Assembly (NCBI GenBank): GCA_030278955.1
Contig: JAOANR010000002.1
Coordinates: 15,460,238-15,524,237, forward strand
DNA from: Hygrophila difformis
Taxonomy: Eukaryota > Streptophyta > Magnoliopsida > Lamiales > Acanthaceae
Reading direction: 5' to 3'
Length of the DNA stretch: 64,000 nucleotides
Shown: one piece after another, positions 22,199 to 34,206 of the stretch
How positions within the stretch are numbered: position 1 is the first letter of the stretch
Layout: each line of letters opens with the position of its first letter
Notes under the pieces: generated by a model
The model's input: only the letters and a program-made list of their open reading frames with translations
Databases searched by the model: none
Told to the model about the DNA's origin: nothing
Translations under genes and position numbers: made by a program

Positions 22199-24442
22199 TC
22201 ATATTTGGTCTTGATTATTCACAGGGCTGAGCTGAGACAGGAACAGTTCAAGAAGCGCTCGTTCCCTGGGCTGCGACGTTGGGAACGGATCATGTCCTGC
22301 CAAACAAAATTATGTCATACTTCTTCTACAACTACTCAATAATGCAGCCCTGTAATCTGTAATCTTATGTTTGGTTCTTATATACTTCCATACCACCGCA
22401 TATATCCATCATCTTACCTATTTTCGTCCGCCTTTAGCTATTTGATCAAATTTCTTTCAGAAAACAGGGAAAAAAGAAAAATGAAGTAAATCAGAGTGGC
22501 AAACAAACCTGTTGGATATAACTCATCCCATGGAGAGAGATTGACGTCAATCACCTGCCCAAACTCAGGCCTTTGGGCTTCTTCTTCCATGCTCATGCTT
22601 GGACTCAAATGGCTGTGGACGTGCACTGGTGGGGCGTGAACGAGAGTGCACGATGGTGGTAGAATGTTGTCCTCACATTGTGCTTGTTCTCTGCAAACAA
22701 TGCAAGTTGAGTCACAGATATATCACATCCTATACATATCTTGTTTTGACGAATACATTGTCTGCTATAAATAAGTACCTCAGAGGGAGCAATCCATTTG
22801 AGTCCAAGAAATTCAGGATTTGGACTTGCGGATCTCTCTGTGGAAGCCAGTCTAATACGTTGTCCGCATTTCTCGCACCCAAGATATTTACATCTGTTGG
22901 CTCTGTAGGCAGATTCATGACCTGCAATACAATCCAAAACATATTCAATCCAACAACTCAGGTAAATTTCACAAATAATTGTTCGATCCGACTAAGACTC
23001 AAAAAAACCTGTGAAGTTTGTGCATCAGGGGAGTTGTACTGCTCCTGCAGAACATGCTGTACAAAAACAAATTAAAATTTCATTAACGGATGACAGTAAA
23101 TCGACTTCGATGCAACAATATTGCAAAAGAGCAATACAAGTAGACATGATAAGGAACTTACTTTGCGTGCTCTAATCTGATTTAATTTCTCTTGCAGAAC
23201 TTGTTCCCTGTACTCGATCTCACACAATGTTGTGATCACAGAAGGATCACTTTCGTAGATCCTACAACACAAAAGGAAATTTCATTTCACATTCAAATAA
23301 AACAATAATACAAGTAATTTGTGTTGTGTTGTATGGGCTCCCACCGCCCATTTCCTAGCGTGTATAGGTTGTTCAACAAACAGAAAAAAAAAAGAAAAAA
23401 AAAGAAAAAAAAAAAGAGAAAAGTAATACAAGTAACTGCACCAGAAATCGATCCAATTAATATACACTGTACCTCAGTTTTCTCTCCATGTTGTCGAGCT
23501 GACACTTGCACTTGAAAAACTCTTGTTGGATTTCCTGTACACCATCACGTTCTGGCTCAATCACATTTTTACAAAGGCAGAAACAAGAATTAAAGATCAC
23601 AGGGAACAGAAAAACAAACACACCTCAATTTGAGAATCCATCATATTAGCTGGGCTGCAACATATACATTGGAAACAAAGCAATCCACATCATACACAAG
23701 TGAAACAGAAATAGTAAATAAATGGTTAATGTAAAAAATCACTACTTTTTTATTTTGGAAAATTAAAATAAAACTTGTGGAATTTGGAAATCATTGTACC
23801 AGTTAGGTGCCTGGAAAGTTTGATCTGCCTCTGATTTTATCTTCCCCAGAATCCTCTGTAGATACTGCATATGTACAAATAAAATGAACACAAATGAATT
23901 ATCATATCCTTCATAAACCAAAGAAATTAGCCTAAAGTACTCTATCAATATTGTCTTACAAATTACCTCTTGGTTTTGTAGCCTTTGTAGTAATACATGA
24001 TGAGAAGACACACACATCAAACAAAGGAAAATTAGAAACACAGGGAAACAATTACTATAATTAGAATCGAAGAATCCTAAAATCAATCAGTGTAAAAAAA
24101 GACACACACAAAAACACACATACCTTCCTCGTTCGTGCTCAGGCAGATTCACGTACCGCACCATGATCTCCTCAATACTATTAAAACAAACAGCAAAGAA
24201 ATTTCAATAGAAACATCGAAATGAAATTTAATTTCTCTATGTATATATACATAATACCTTCTGTTTCCTGAGAAGATGCTAACCCTGCCGGAAGGCGAAA
24301 ACATGATGAGGGCGACATCGACATCGCAAAGCACAGAAAGTTCATAGGCCTTCTTGATCAACCCATTTCTCCTCTTGGAGAAAGTGACCTGCCTGTTTGT
24401 TGCATTCTCAATCTTCTTTATTTCAAGTTTAACTCTGCCCAT
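22199..24442 (-). CDS. MIKC*-type MADS-box transcription factor (AGL66/AGL104-like), 11 exons, 327 aa
   Basis: Nuclear DNA-binding regulator; MIKC* S-clade proteins act mainly in male gametophyte (pollen) programmes in Arabidopsis. Exons on the minus strand: 24442-24258, 24177-24124, 23982-23967, 23864-23800, 23654-23624, 23534-23473, 23261-23162, 23056-23009, 22921-22779, 22690-22509 and 22296-22199. All introns are GT-AG, phases join, and the total is 984 nt. Exon 1 holds the MADS domain ([47 protein letters not shown]). Exon 2 gives the [18 protein letters not shown] segment typical of the S clade. Exons 3-7 form the K-like coiled region; exon 3 is a 16-nt microexon. The C-terminus is variable, with LDWLP and a WDELYP block. 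The start is the only ATG before the MADS domain. Subclade assignment is by motif memory, without a tree. Confidence 0.9.
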
Positions 24443-25426
24443 TGATGATCCCTTGTCAAATCTGTAGGTTCGATTCCCCCCCTTTTTATCAAAAAAAAAA
24501 TAAATAAATAAAAAAAAATTGATGAAGTTAATTGCGTGGGTATTACGAGTCCCCGGCCGCTAAATAAATAAAGGGGACAGAGACACGCATTGGGAAGTGG
24601 CTGGTGGTGGTATTAATTAAAGCTAGTTTTGATGCAGGAAATGAGGATGGCAAGGAGGGGAGTGGGAAGGGGATAAGAAGGTGGGGGTGTGAGAGTGGCA
24701 AATTTGGCAGCGTCAGGCGAATGGCGATGGCGGTGGGTATGGTGATGGATGAAAAAGGAGACTTTTGTAGGAGTTGGTTACGAGTATTGGAGGAGAAAGG
24801 GATCAAAGAGAAGCGAATTGGGGACACGTACGATGCTGGCTGTTAATGTTGTCCTGCTTGCTTCGGCATTTGCTGATGCTGCTGCTGCTGCTGCTGCTTC
24901 CCAAATTCCCATTCCGCCATTAAATTAATACTTTATTTCTGTTCAAAGTTCGAATCTTTATTTTTATAGAATACCACTACTATGTGAATCTTTATTACGA
25001 TGGATAAAGTAAATTAATGTGCGGGGTTTTGAAGCGCGGAAAACCCCTTTGTTGTGGTTGAAAGGTGAAATGGCAGGAAAACATCATGGGGGGCAAAGGG
25101 CAGCATTGCTGGTTGCTTCAACTCTTACCGATGACGATGCCTGGGTTTCTGACAGCACTGAAACTCGGCCGCCGAATCTCGGACACGTGTCGGGTTGGCA
25201 TTCTCAGTCGCCGCCCACTGTGTGGTTGATTCATCGTTTGGGAAGAGTAAAGATTACTTGTATTATTGAGAGTCGCGATAAATTGATGACGATGATGATG
25301 ACGATTACGAAATCTGAATGGGATTGGGAGAGGTAAAGAAATTAGCGTCTCGAGACTTGCTTCCTCGTGAAGAAATTTGCACACTCTGAATCGTTCGTTG
25401 CAGGCCTGCAGCCATTAGCCATAGCG
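24443..25426. other. Upstream region of the MADS gene
   Basis: Holds a (GCT)7 microsatellite at 24878-24898, A-rich tracts near 24490-24520, and a G-box-type GACACGTGTC near 25183-25192 (a candidate bZIP/bHLH site on either strand). A 105-codon ORF at 25019-25336 has no recognisable family. No gene is called. Confidence 0.5.
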
Positions 25427-26368
25427 CGCCCGGTGTAACGAGCCGAGCCGAGACCGAATAGTAGTAAGTTTGATTTGAGCTCATAAGAATTCAAGTCGAG
25501 TTTTGATCGGGCTATCGAGCATTGACCGAATCGAATCGAGTTCGAACAATATTATTTTCATTCTCACATAATTTATAAAAGAAATTATATTTAGCATATT
25601 GTAGTATATATTTAAGGGTAATTATTATATTATAACCCTCAACTTATTGAAAGTGGCCAATTACACATCTAAACTTTTTTTTGTAGAACGGAATAACCTT
25701 TAACTATCAAAAGGTGTAAAACCATACCCTTTTGTCTGATTTCACTGTTAAAACCAATTCAAATTTTAAGTGTGAATGACAAAATAGTCTTTACACATTG
25801 GCTCCCCATTTTTGACCCATCTTCCCCTACAACCTGATTTATCCAAACCTTCTCCTTCATCGGTCTTCGGACTGCACATCAGGATCCCGACTCTGTTTTC
25901 ATGTAAATAATTTCCACCCATTGAGAAATTTTAAAATTAGTGCCCCATTCATAAATCTTAAAATTACAGTGAATTAAAGCAACAGATTTATGTAGAAAAG
26001 TCCAACATTTGGAAAATAGGAAAATGTAGAAAACAGGCAAATCCAATCGCAAAGTCCAACATTATATTCTTAATTTCCTCCTCATCTCTACAATTTGCAA
26101 TTTTTATTCCTCAATAGATACCCACCTGCTGCAATTAATGGCATTCAACATCCTTACCTTTCACTCTGCATGGTCTGAGCTGAAATCAACTTCTCCGCTC
26201 GGAAGCTTGATTAGGATAGAAGGAAGAAGTGGTGGTCTCCGATTTTCGAATTACCCTCCATTCGAAACATTTGAATCCCGAAGGAAATAAATTAGATGCT
26301 GGCGGAGATTTCGTGCCGGAAAGATACCACTTTGCATCGGGAGCGTTCATGGAGGAAAAGGGAGACAA

Positions 26369-27295
26369 TGTTAGGTCCACGGATCTAGCAAGATGTATTC
26401 TTTATGCAGTGATTCTGTGTAACGAGTTCAGTCTAGTGCAATCAACACACAGATTAAACAAAACCAGTGTAAACCAGTAAACATGCACAACTGAATAAAG
26501 AACAAATAATCAACCAGCAAGCATAAAGAACATAAATGAGACACATGGAGTTGTTGACCCAGTTCGGCCTTCGGCCTACGTCTGGGGGATACCAATCCAG
26601 GAGGATATTTTACTATGTGTTTCAACTATGGTTTACAACCACACATATGAGCAAAATATGAAAGATGCCTTCACTCCGAACTCCAAGTGGACAGTTGTAA
26701 TGACCAAAAACCTCGAGCATTTGGTGTAGAAAATTCCCTTCTACTTCAACTCCCAAAGCTTCCCTGCTTTGAGTTCCCCTTGAAGAAACCTGTGAAGCAC
26801 TCCCTCTAATTTGAGAAGATATGATCTTTGAAGAGTGGTCTTCTAGTAAAGCCTTGGACTTATCCCTTTAAATGTATTACCAAAACACTTAAAGAGTTCT
26901 GAACACAATCCTTACTGAGACGTGTCCAAGGTACTTCGATTTAGCAGCAACAAATCGATATCTTTGAACAAGAGGCTACCAATCGAAGATCTTTCAACTC
27001 AAGATGAACACTTGGAGTTTGAGAGAGTTTTTCTGTATGTAAGATAGTTGAAAAAATGAATCTCTGTCTTCAACTCTTCTGAAAACTCTTTTAAACAAAA
27101 ATCCCAACAGACAGATTTCAAAAAGTGACAAATTTGAAAAAGAGCTGTTGGGGATTTTCTTGGTTGAGTGTAACAGCTATATTTCTGATTTGACAGGAAT
27201 TCCTGCAAGAAAAAGTTAGTCTATATCCTCCCTTATCAGAAAAAAGCCATTGAGAACATTGCCAGCTGGATCTCTGCAAAACTCTCCATATTTCA
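26369..27295 (-). repeat. 3' LTR remnant of the copia derivative (927 bp)
   Basis: Direct repeat of 28869-29795, lacking the 87 bp that open the other LTR. Just upstream on the minus strand is a purine-rich GAGGGAGATGATGAGAAA, which resembles a polypurine tract but lies at a deletion junction. Confidence 0.88.
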
Positions 27296-27304
27296 AATTT
27301 CTCA

Positions 27305-28822
27305 TCATCTCCCTCGATCATAGCCAATACCATGTCTGTCACCATGAGATTTTCCAGCAGAAATTATTTCATCAAGAGTTCCTTTGCCTTTGTTAAGCTT
27401 GCTGATCAATTCTTCATCACTGGTTACTTTGGCATTCAACACTTGAACCTGTTCAGTGAGTGTGGTCACCTGTTCTTCGAGTTCAGTCTTCTGATTGAAC
27501 ATGACAGTGACCTGCTCTCTAAGTTCTCCATTGGCAACTGTGAGCTCATGAACATGTTTAGCAAGTTTATCTCTTTTGTTGGACAACTCCACTGAACTTG
27601 GCTCCAAGATGTGTACAAGATTGCTCAGCTTATCTCTTTCATTGCAGGCATCTGTTAACTCTTCCCTTTGAGCAAAATATTTCACTTTGAGATCCTCAAA
27701 TTCACTTTGCAATCTCCTGAATTCTTCTTCCTTATCTTCCAACTTGTTATATATCTCATTATATTGATCATTGAGTGCTTCGAAACTCTCGTCTCCTTTC
27801 CTGTCAGAATTAGAAGAACTATTTTGACAATATACAGAAGTGATACAAACCGGAAGGTTACCAATGTTGCCCGATTCAGAATCTGACTCAGAATCTGAGT
27901 CCCAAGAGCCAACAAATGCTACTCTTGTTACATCATCACGATCACTATCGCTGGAGCTTGAACTCTCTTCATTTCTGACACTCTTCCTCCTTTCTGGTCT
28001 TTTCATTGAAGAGCCTTCTCCATTCTTCTTTCCACATTTTTTGAACATCTTATCCCTAAGGATCCTGGCAATGCGTTTTGAGAGCTTGACCAAGTCCTCC
28101 TCATCATCATCTGAACTCGAATCATCAGCAGAAGGTTCAATCTGAGATTTGGACTCCACCTTGAAAGCCACAGACTTCCCTTTAAATTTTTTGCAGTGGT
28201 CCATCTCCCATGACTGTAAGATCCCCATAAGTTCATCAACAGCTATGGTGACATAGTTTTCTTGCAATTCAAGAGCGGCAATTTTGGCATTGAATCTCTC
28301 AGGGAGAGTACCTACAATTTTTCGAACTATCTCCTGGGAGGAGTAGGTCTTACCAAGCTGTTGAGCCTGGTTGGTTAGAATACGGATTCTACTGAAATAA
28401 CTATTGATAGACTCATGCTCATCCATGACAAGTTTATGAAATTGAGCTTCAATAGAAATGATTTTAGAAGTTCTAACAGGAGCCGAACCTTCATGAGAGT
28501 TTACCAGTATCTCCCATGCTTCATAAGCAGTGGTGCAGGTAGAGATCAAGCTATATTGGTCCTCGGTCACTGCACTGAAGATAGCATGTAGTGCCTTGGA
28601 GTTCATGTTACAGTTGATCCTATCCCCTGCAGTCCATTTGTTTTTGTCTTTAGGCTTGGCAACGCCATCAATAGTCACCGAAGGGGGTTCATAGTTTGTG
28701 AGCACTGCATCCCAAGCCCTATCATCGGCTGACATAAAAAAGGAGTGCATCATATTCTTCCAGAAGGAAAAGTTTGTCCCATCGAGCAGTGAGTGCATGT
28801 TGAATGACCATCCTTGACTCAT
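27305..28822 (-). CDS. gag: Copia-type Gag (UBN2 family), intact 505 aa
   Basis: The first ATG is at 28822, 33 bp downstream of the primer site; the open frame reaches further up but has no ATG. Residues about 10-240 are the copia Gag core (DGTNFSFWKNMM, ALHAIFSAVTEDQYSLI, TLPERFNAK, ELMGILQSWEMDH). An acidic Ser/Asp-rich segment and a basic stretch follow. The last 150 residues form a long coiled coil. No CCHC zinc knuckle is seen, unlike most copia Gags, perhaps because the deletion removed it. The frame is fully open while the paralogue at 32556 has stops and frameshifts. This gag-only element could only move with enzymes from another copy. Confidence 0.88.
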   Translation of the reverse strand: MSQGWSFNMHSLLDGTNFSFWKNMMHSFFMSADDRAWDAVLTNYEPPSVTIDGVAKPKDKNKWTAGDRINCNMNSKALHAIFSAVTEDQYSLISTCTTAYEAWEILVNSHEGSAPVRTSKIISIEAQFHKLVMDEHESINSYFSRIRILTNQAQQLGKTYSSQEIVRKIVGTLPERFNAKIAALELQENYVTIAVDELMGILQSWEMDHCKKFKGKSVAFKVESKSQIEPSADDSSSDDDEEDLVKLSKRIARILRDKMFKKCGKKNGEGSSMKRPERRKSVRNEESSSSSDSDRDDVTRVAFVGSWDSDSESDSESGNIGNLPVCITSVYCQNSSSNSDRKGDESFEALNDQYNEIYNKLEDKEEEFRRLQSEFEDLKVKYFAQREELTDACNERDKLSNLVHILEPSSVELSNKRDKLAKHVHELTVANGELREQVTVMFNQKTELEEQVTTLTEQVQVLNAKVTSDEELISKLNKGKGTLDEIISAGKSHGDRHGIGYDRGR

Positions 28823-28854
28823 CTTGCTGTTTGGATCTCTCTTGAAAGAGTGTA

Positions 28855-28866
28855 GTTCTGATACCA
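28855..28866 (-). other. Primer-binding site, initiator tRNA-Met
   Basis: TGGTATCAGAAC on the minus strand, two bases after the LTR end at 28869. One mismatch to the canonical TGGTATCAGAGC. Confidence 0.85.
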
Positions 28867-28868
28867 AT

Positions 28869-29882
28869 TGTTAGGTCCACAGATCTAGCAAGATGTATTC
28901 TTTATATAGTGGTTCTGTGTAACGAGTTCAGTCTAGCGCAATGAACACACAGATTAAACAAAACCAGTGTAAACCAGTAAACATGCACATCGGAATAAAG
29001 AACAAATAATCAACCAGCAAGCATAAAGAACATAAATGAGACACAAGGAGTTGTTGACCCAGTTCGGCCTTCGGCCTACGCCTGGGGGATACCAATCCAG
29101 GAGGATATTTTACTATGTGTTTCAACTATGGTTTACAACCACACACATTAGCAAAATATGAAAGATGCCTTCACTCCGAACTCCAAGTGGATAGTTGTAA
29201 TGACCAAAAACCTCCAACCTTTGGTGTAGAAAATTCCCTTCTACTTCAACTCCCGAAGCTTCCCTGCTTTGAGTTCCCCTTGAAGAAACCTGTGAAGCAC
29301 TCCCTCCAATTTGAGAAGATATGATCTTTGAAGAGTGGTCTTCTAGTAAAGCCTTGGACTTATCCCTTTAAATGTATTACCAAAACACTTAAAGGGTTCT
29401 AAACACAATCCTTACTGAGACGTGTCCAGGGCACTTCAATTTAGCGGCAACAAATCGATATCTTTGAACAAGAGGCTGCCAATCGAAGATCTTTCAACTC
29501 AAGATGAACACTTGGAGTTTGAGAGAGTTTTTCTGTATGTAAGATAGTTGAAAAAATGAATCTCTGTCTTCAACTCTTCTGAAAACTCTTTTAAACAAAA
29601 ATCCCAACAGACAGATTTCAAAAAGTGACAAATTTGAAAAAGAGCTGTTGGGGATTTTCTTGGTTGAGTGTAACAGCTATATTTCTGATTTGACAGGAAT
29701 TCCTGCAAGAAAAAGTTAGTCTATATCCTCCCTTATCAGAAAAAAGCCATTGAGAACATTGCCAGCTGGATCTCTGCAAAACTCTCCATATTTCAAATTT
29801 TGAGCACACTGCAGCAGAGGTGATTCCATCGAGTAGGTTCGATCATCGGTTTTGAACTTCTGTCAAAACACAGAACCCAACA
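28869..29882 (-). repeat. 5' LTR of the copia derivative (1014 bp)
   Basis: Complete LTR with TG...CA ends, TGTTGGGTT at 29882 and CCTAACA at 28869, next to the primer site. The target duplication GACAA follows directly at 29883. Confidence 0.88.
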
Positions 29883-30650
29883 GACAACTCAATCCTTCGG
29901 CGGTGTTTTGCCAGTTCATGAGTCCATGTATCTTTCGGAGATCGCATCAAGTCCGGTGTCTAACTTCTCCGATTGGATGGAGGCGTGTGATTGAGATTTC
30001 CAAACAAGGTCGTGATGACGTGCTGCCGTAAGGGACTATTCCTCCAGACGATTTTGCATAACTTTTTAGAGGGGATTGCAGATTTAGGATTTTTGCATCA
30101 ATGGGTAGAGTTTGGCGGGTCTCAAAGATACCGGGTCAAAAAGGGGGGCAAAAATGTTCATTGACTACTTTACCCTGCGATTTAACATTTCATTTGGGGT
30201 TACCGTTGAAAGTGGAAGGAATAGTACGATTTTACACCTTTTAGTAGTTAAGGATTATTTTTTTCTAAAAAAAAATTTAGGTGTATAGTTGGCCACTTTT
30301 AATAAGTTGAGGGTTATAATTTAATAATTACCCTATATTTAATTATATTTTATTTAATCTACATATTTAAATAATTTTAAAATATATTTAATTAATAATA
30401 TATTTATAATTTAAAAATTGAAAGATATAAATAATAATAACATTTATGCTTTTAATATTTTATAATTTCTATATTTACTAATAAATAAATATATGTATAA
30501 AAATAAATCGAGTCTATTATCGAACTTTCGAGCCGAATAGTAGTTGGCTCGGCTCGAACCGAGTCATTTCGAGTCGAACTTGAATCGAATTTTGGCCTAG
30601 CCGAGCTTGAATAATTCACGAGCCTATCGGTCTCATTTATACACCTGATG

Positions 30651-31590
30651 GTCACTGATAAAAATACCGTAAATCACAAGTAGAAAATTTTAATTTTTAC
30701 AGCATTTATGGGTTCCAATGTGTTGCAGTATAAATCTTGCATCGTTTCCGGTCTACCCAAAATCCAAATTGTTCAACGTTCCAACCTTGTGTCAAAGTTT
30801 ATTTATTAGCCTTCTGATTATATATGGCCATGACCTTTGATTGACTTGAATTTGAATCGGCTTTTGGTTGATAAGGTTTCAGACAGTTGTGCTAAAAAGA
30901 AGAATGATATGAATGACAATGGGTCAGGTCTATATCGGATTGGTCAAGATTCAAGATTTGATCCGGTGTTTGTTTCTAGATCTAATTTGTACTCATTGTC
31001 ATCCAAACAATGGGTCGATTCTAGGTCCATATTTACAAAAATCAAGATGCAATCCAAGCACCTAGTTCTGTCCTTATTCTGAACCGGACCTATTGTCAGT
31101 TCTAAATAATAAGTTGCAATAATATGTTGTGTGTTTAACTTACAAATTTTTAAAGAATGAAGACTTGACCAAGTAGTCAAATTTCCTGACTTCCAAGCTT
31201 TGTAATTTATGTTGTCAGTACTCCCACCATTATATTTGGCCTGACTTGTTAAAATAAAACACTTGGAAATTTCCCTCAAGTTTCATACACATTTCCGGTG
31301 ATTGTAATGGAACAATTCAATAACAAAGAGTGATTTGGAACAAAAAATTGAAACACTCAAGCATTTTCAGCAAATAATAAGTTTTCAACTACATAAATTA
31401 TTAGTATATTATTGTTTTGTGTACATATCAAAAAGCAAAACACGAAATAATTGAACATATGAAGAAACCGAAACAATCAGACAATAGCAAACATGTTAGA
31501 ATTAATTTTGGTAACAATGGCATAAGCAAAACTGAGTAATGACAGAACAAAAATCAAACGAATGACTAAACTCATCAAATGGAATAAATT
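30651..31590. other. Unassigned AT-rich sequence between the MULE nest and the copia element
   Basis: I see no gene, repeat boundary or known motif. An 81-codon ORF at 30837-31082 lacks recognisable features. Confidence 0.4.
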
Positions 31591-32508
31591 TAGTTGGGAA
31601 CCAGTTTTGAGCAAATGTGTTCACAACCGATGTCTGAACTACTTTTGTTGGACCAACCACATCTCTTCCGACAAACTATTTTAGGGAAGATCAGTTGGCG
31701 AATATGCATGGGATGACCTTCAACGGCTAGCTGATCCTTTACCCGGACAGTGCTCGAGGAGAATGGCAACAAGATCTTCTATTCCGGGAAACTCTATTCT
31801 AAGGAATGAGTATTATGACAAGATCTTATTTCCTTAGAATGAGGATTTGAATCACTTCAAAAAGGGGCGCCGAGTTAGTGACGAGCAAGACTTTTGAATC
31901 AATCATTTTTGTGCGTGCCCAAAATCCTTTCGAGAGAGTGATTCATCTATTCCTTCACGGTGTTCTAGATTACAACCATTTTGAAGGAAGTCCTTCGATC
32001 AACACTGCCTTGGGTGATTGGTTTGACGAGGTATTATTGTTACCTTGATTGAACTTGACGAATTCAATCAAAGCATTCAAGGAATCGTCTACACTTGAGC
32101 TTAACCGAAACAACTCGACAAGGAGAATCCGCAAACAGGTTTCGGCCAAGGGTAACTTGAAGGAGGAGCCTTTAAGGAATTGGAGCAAGGTCGGGGAGAT
32201 CTTCACCAAAACGAGGGAGCGTTTTGGTTCGACAATTCAACTGCTTGGAGATCGGAGTTTGGTGGATTATTCACTATTGTTTTGATCGTGGATCATTGAA
32301 AAGCATTAGTGAAATCTCCTGGATTGGTATTTTCCAGACGTAGGCTTAGGCCGAACTGGGTCAACAAATCCTTGAGTTTGTTTACTGCTTTTCAGTTTAT
32401 TTTTATTCCGCTACTTATTTATTTAAAACTGTATAACGTGTTCACGAAAGGTGTTTGAACCAGTTTATAGGATTAGTTCACAGGTTATCCTACTAAACGG
32501 ACCTAACA
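31591..32508 (+). repeat. 5' LTR of the copia element
   Basis: Ends GGACCTAACA at 32508 before the primer site. The start is placed where TAGTTGGGAACC aligns with TGTTGGGTTCTG of the other copia LTR; the terminal TG is mutated, so the start is approximate. Confidence 0.7.
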
Positions 32509-32510
32509 AT

Positions 32511-32522
32511 TGGTATCAGAGC
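32511..32522 (+). other. Primer-binding site, initiator tRNA-Met
   Basis: TGGTATCAGAGC exactly, two bases after the LTR end. Confidence 0.92.
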
Positions 32523-32555
32523 CACACGCTCTGTAGCGAGATCCAGTTAAGAAGA

Positions 32556-34195
32556 ATGGATAACCAAGGTGGTTCAGTATCCAGACCCCCGCTGCTCGAC
32601 AAATTAAACTATGCTTATTGGAAAGATCAAGTGGAGGCATTTCTCATTGCACTAGATGAAGGAGCATGGGATACAGTTGAAACTCAATATCATCCTCAAG
32701 TTGTTGAAAAGGACGGTGTGAAAACCTTAAAGCCAAGGAGTGAATGGACTGCAACTGAGAGGCTTGCTGCATCAAAGAATTCCAAAGCATTGAATGCTAT
32801 TCACAATGCTCTCACAAAGGATCAATATCTCCTTATTGCAGGGTGTAAGATTGCCTATGACGTCTGGAGTACTTTAGCCAATACCTATGAGGGTATGGCA
32901 CCGGTAAAGAAATCTGGAATCATAACTTTTGATGCTCAATTTCGTAGAATTACCATGGATGATAATGAATCTGTTGGCCAATATATTGGCAGTATTCGTG
33001 ATCTAACCAACCAAGCTCTTCAGTTTGGCAAAGAGTATTCTCAGCAGGATATTGTAGGCAAAATCATTAGGACGCTTCCGGAAAGGTTCAATGCAAAGGT
33101 GGCTGAACTGGAATTATATAAAGACTTTTATAATTTACAGGTTGATGAGTTAATGGGAATCCTATAATCCTGGGAGATGGATCACTGTCCTAGGGGCAAA
33201 AACAAAACAGTTGCCTTCAAAACTGTGACCAAAGAAATTGATGAAACATCCCCCGAAGAACTTGGTGACTACAGTGACGAGGAAGAACTCGCTATGTTGT
33301 CCAAAAGGTTAAACCAAATTTTAAAGAACCGGAGAACTAGATTCAACACATCTATGAAGAAGGATTACGGGACGTCAAACTCCAAACCCACTTCAAAGAA
33401 CTCTAAGTCATGCGACAGAAATAGATCTAAACAATCTAGATCTGAAGTGACAAGGAAATCATTTGTTTTGAATGTGGCGGAAGAGGCCACGTAAGAAAAG
33501 ACTGTGCCAATCTCAGACCAAAGGAGACCAAGAAATCGTATCAAGTAACATTCAGTGACTTTGAGGATGAAAAGGAAACAATTGACAATGATCCAGACTA
33601 TGGAGTAGCACTTGTTGGTACATGGGATTCAGACAGTGATGATGAACATGAATCAGGTATATCTACCAACTCTATTAATATGGTTTCCTCTAATATGGTG
33701 CACTCTCTTACCAACAGGGAACAAGAAGAAAGCATTAGCAAACTCAATAATCTTTATGAAGAAACGTTTTTTAAGTTGGAGATATCTATGGTCGAGGCGG
33801 TAGAACTTCTGGTCGAGAATGGAGAATTGAATAAACACATTAACACTTTTGAAATAAAAAATCAAGAGTTTTAAGGACAATTAAGGGCACTGTTTGCACA
33901 GGTTGATGAACTACTTGAGAAGAATAAAGAACTTCAGAAAGATAATGATGACCTTGAAGAAGAAAAGAATGACTATAGACTATGGTATGCTAGTATGCAT
34001 GGTCAAAGAGATGCACTTCGAACTGAGCTAACAGAAGTTCAAGAAAAACTCACCAAAGCCGAAGGAACTCTCACAGTGCTAAACAAAGGAAAGCCAAGCT
34101 GGATGATGTCATAGCCATGGGGAGATCTAGTGGCAACAAACAAGGTTTAGGATATCAAGCATCTACCTCAAAAAGGGAGAATAGCAATTGATTTG
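32556..34195 (+). pseudogene. gag: Copia gag, broken
   Basis: ATG at 32556. The UBN2-type core spans about 32570-33180 (YAYWKDQVEAFL, LTKDQYLLIAGC, TLPERFNAK, ELMGIL). TAA at 33165-33167 falls where the paralogous gag in this window has CAG. A frameshift before 33460 moves the zinc knuckle (CFECGGRGHVRKDC, about 33461-33502) into another frame. A coiled-coil tail (about 33700-34110) is broken by further stops. Confidence 0.85.
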
Positions 34196-34206
34196 TATCC
34201 GGAGGA

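Larger units (their letters stand above)
26369..29882 (-). mobile_element. Copia deletion derivative (gag only) with 5-bp target duplication
   Basis: The 5' LTR is 29882-28869 on the minus strand (starts TGTTGGGTTCTG, ends GGACCTAACA). The initiator-Met primer site is at 28866-28855. Gag is 28822-27305, and a 3' LTR remnant occupies 27295-26369. GACAA flanks both ends (26364-26368 and 29883-29887). The 3' LTR lacks its first 87 bp and no pol is present. One deletion therefore removed pol and the start of the 3' LTR, with a possible AATTT microhomology at the junction. The shared 927 bp of the LTRs differ at only a few percent of sites. Confidence 0.9.
25616..30333. mobile_element. MULE-type non-autonomous element with perfect 9-bp target duplication
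   Basis: Terminal inverted repeats begin GGGTAATTATTA and end TAATAATTACCC. Similarity extends about 130 bp or more, including AACCCTCAACTTATT and AAAGTGGCCAA. TATATTTAA flanks both ends (25607-25615 and 30334-30342), the 9-bp duplication diagnostic of Mutator-like elements. Without the nested copia insertion it is about 1.2 kb. The interior (25800-26368 plus 29888-30150) is more GC-rich than the ends and could be captured host sequence. No transposase is present. Confidence 0.85.
25427..30650. mobile_element. Outer terminal-repeat element with GAGCCGAGC-rich ends (host of the MULE)
   Basis: The left end reads GGTGTAACGAGCCGAGCCGAG and continues with GAATAGTAGT and CAAGTCGAGTTT. The right end carries the same blocks inverted (CTCGGCTCGAAC, GAATAGTAGTTGGCTCGG) and finishes TATACACC. 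Such GAGCCGAGC ends are common in plant non-autonomous DNA transposons, perhaps hAT. I found no clear target duplication, so boundaries and class are uncertain. It is split by the MULE at 25616-30333. The body is AT-rich and has no ORF. Confidence 0.45.

Noticed and set aside
24455..24485. GGTTCGATTCC resembling a tRNA B box, just upstream of the MADS start codon
   Set aside because: No A box, acceptor stem or cloverleaf fits around it. At most a scrap of a tRNA-derived SINE.
25019..25336. 105-codon ORF divergent from the MADS gene
   Set aside because: No recognisable domain and composition as expected of GC-rich upstream DNA; no independent support.
31970..32285. Overlapping 79- and 78-codon ORFs on both strands
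   Set aside because: Both lie within the copia 5' LTR, and the corresponding LTR at 26369-29882 does not conserve them.
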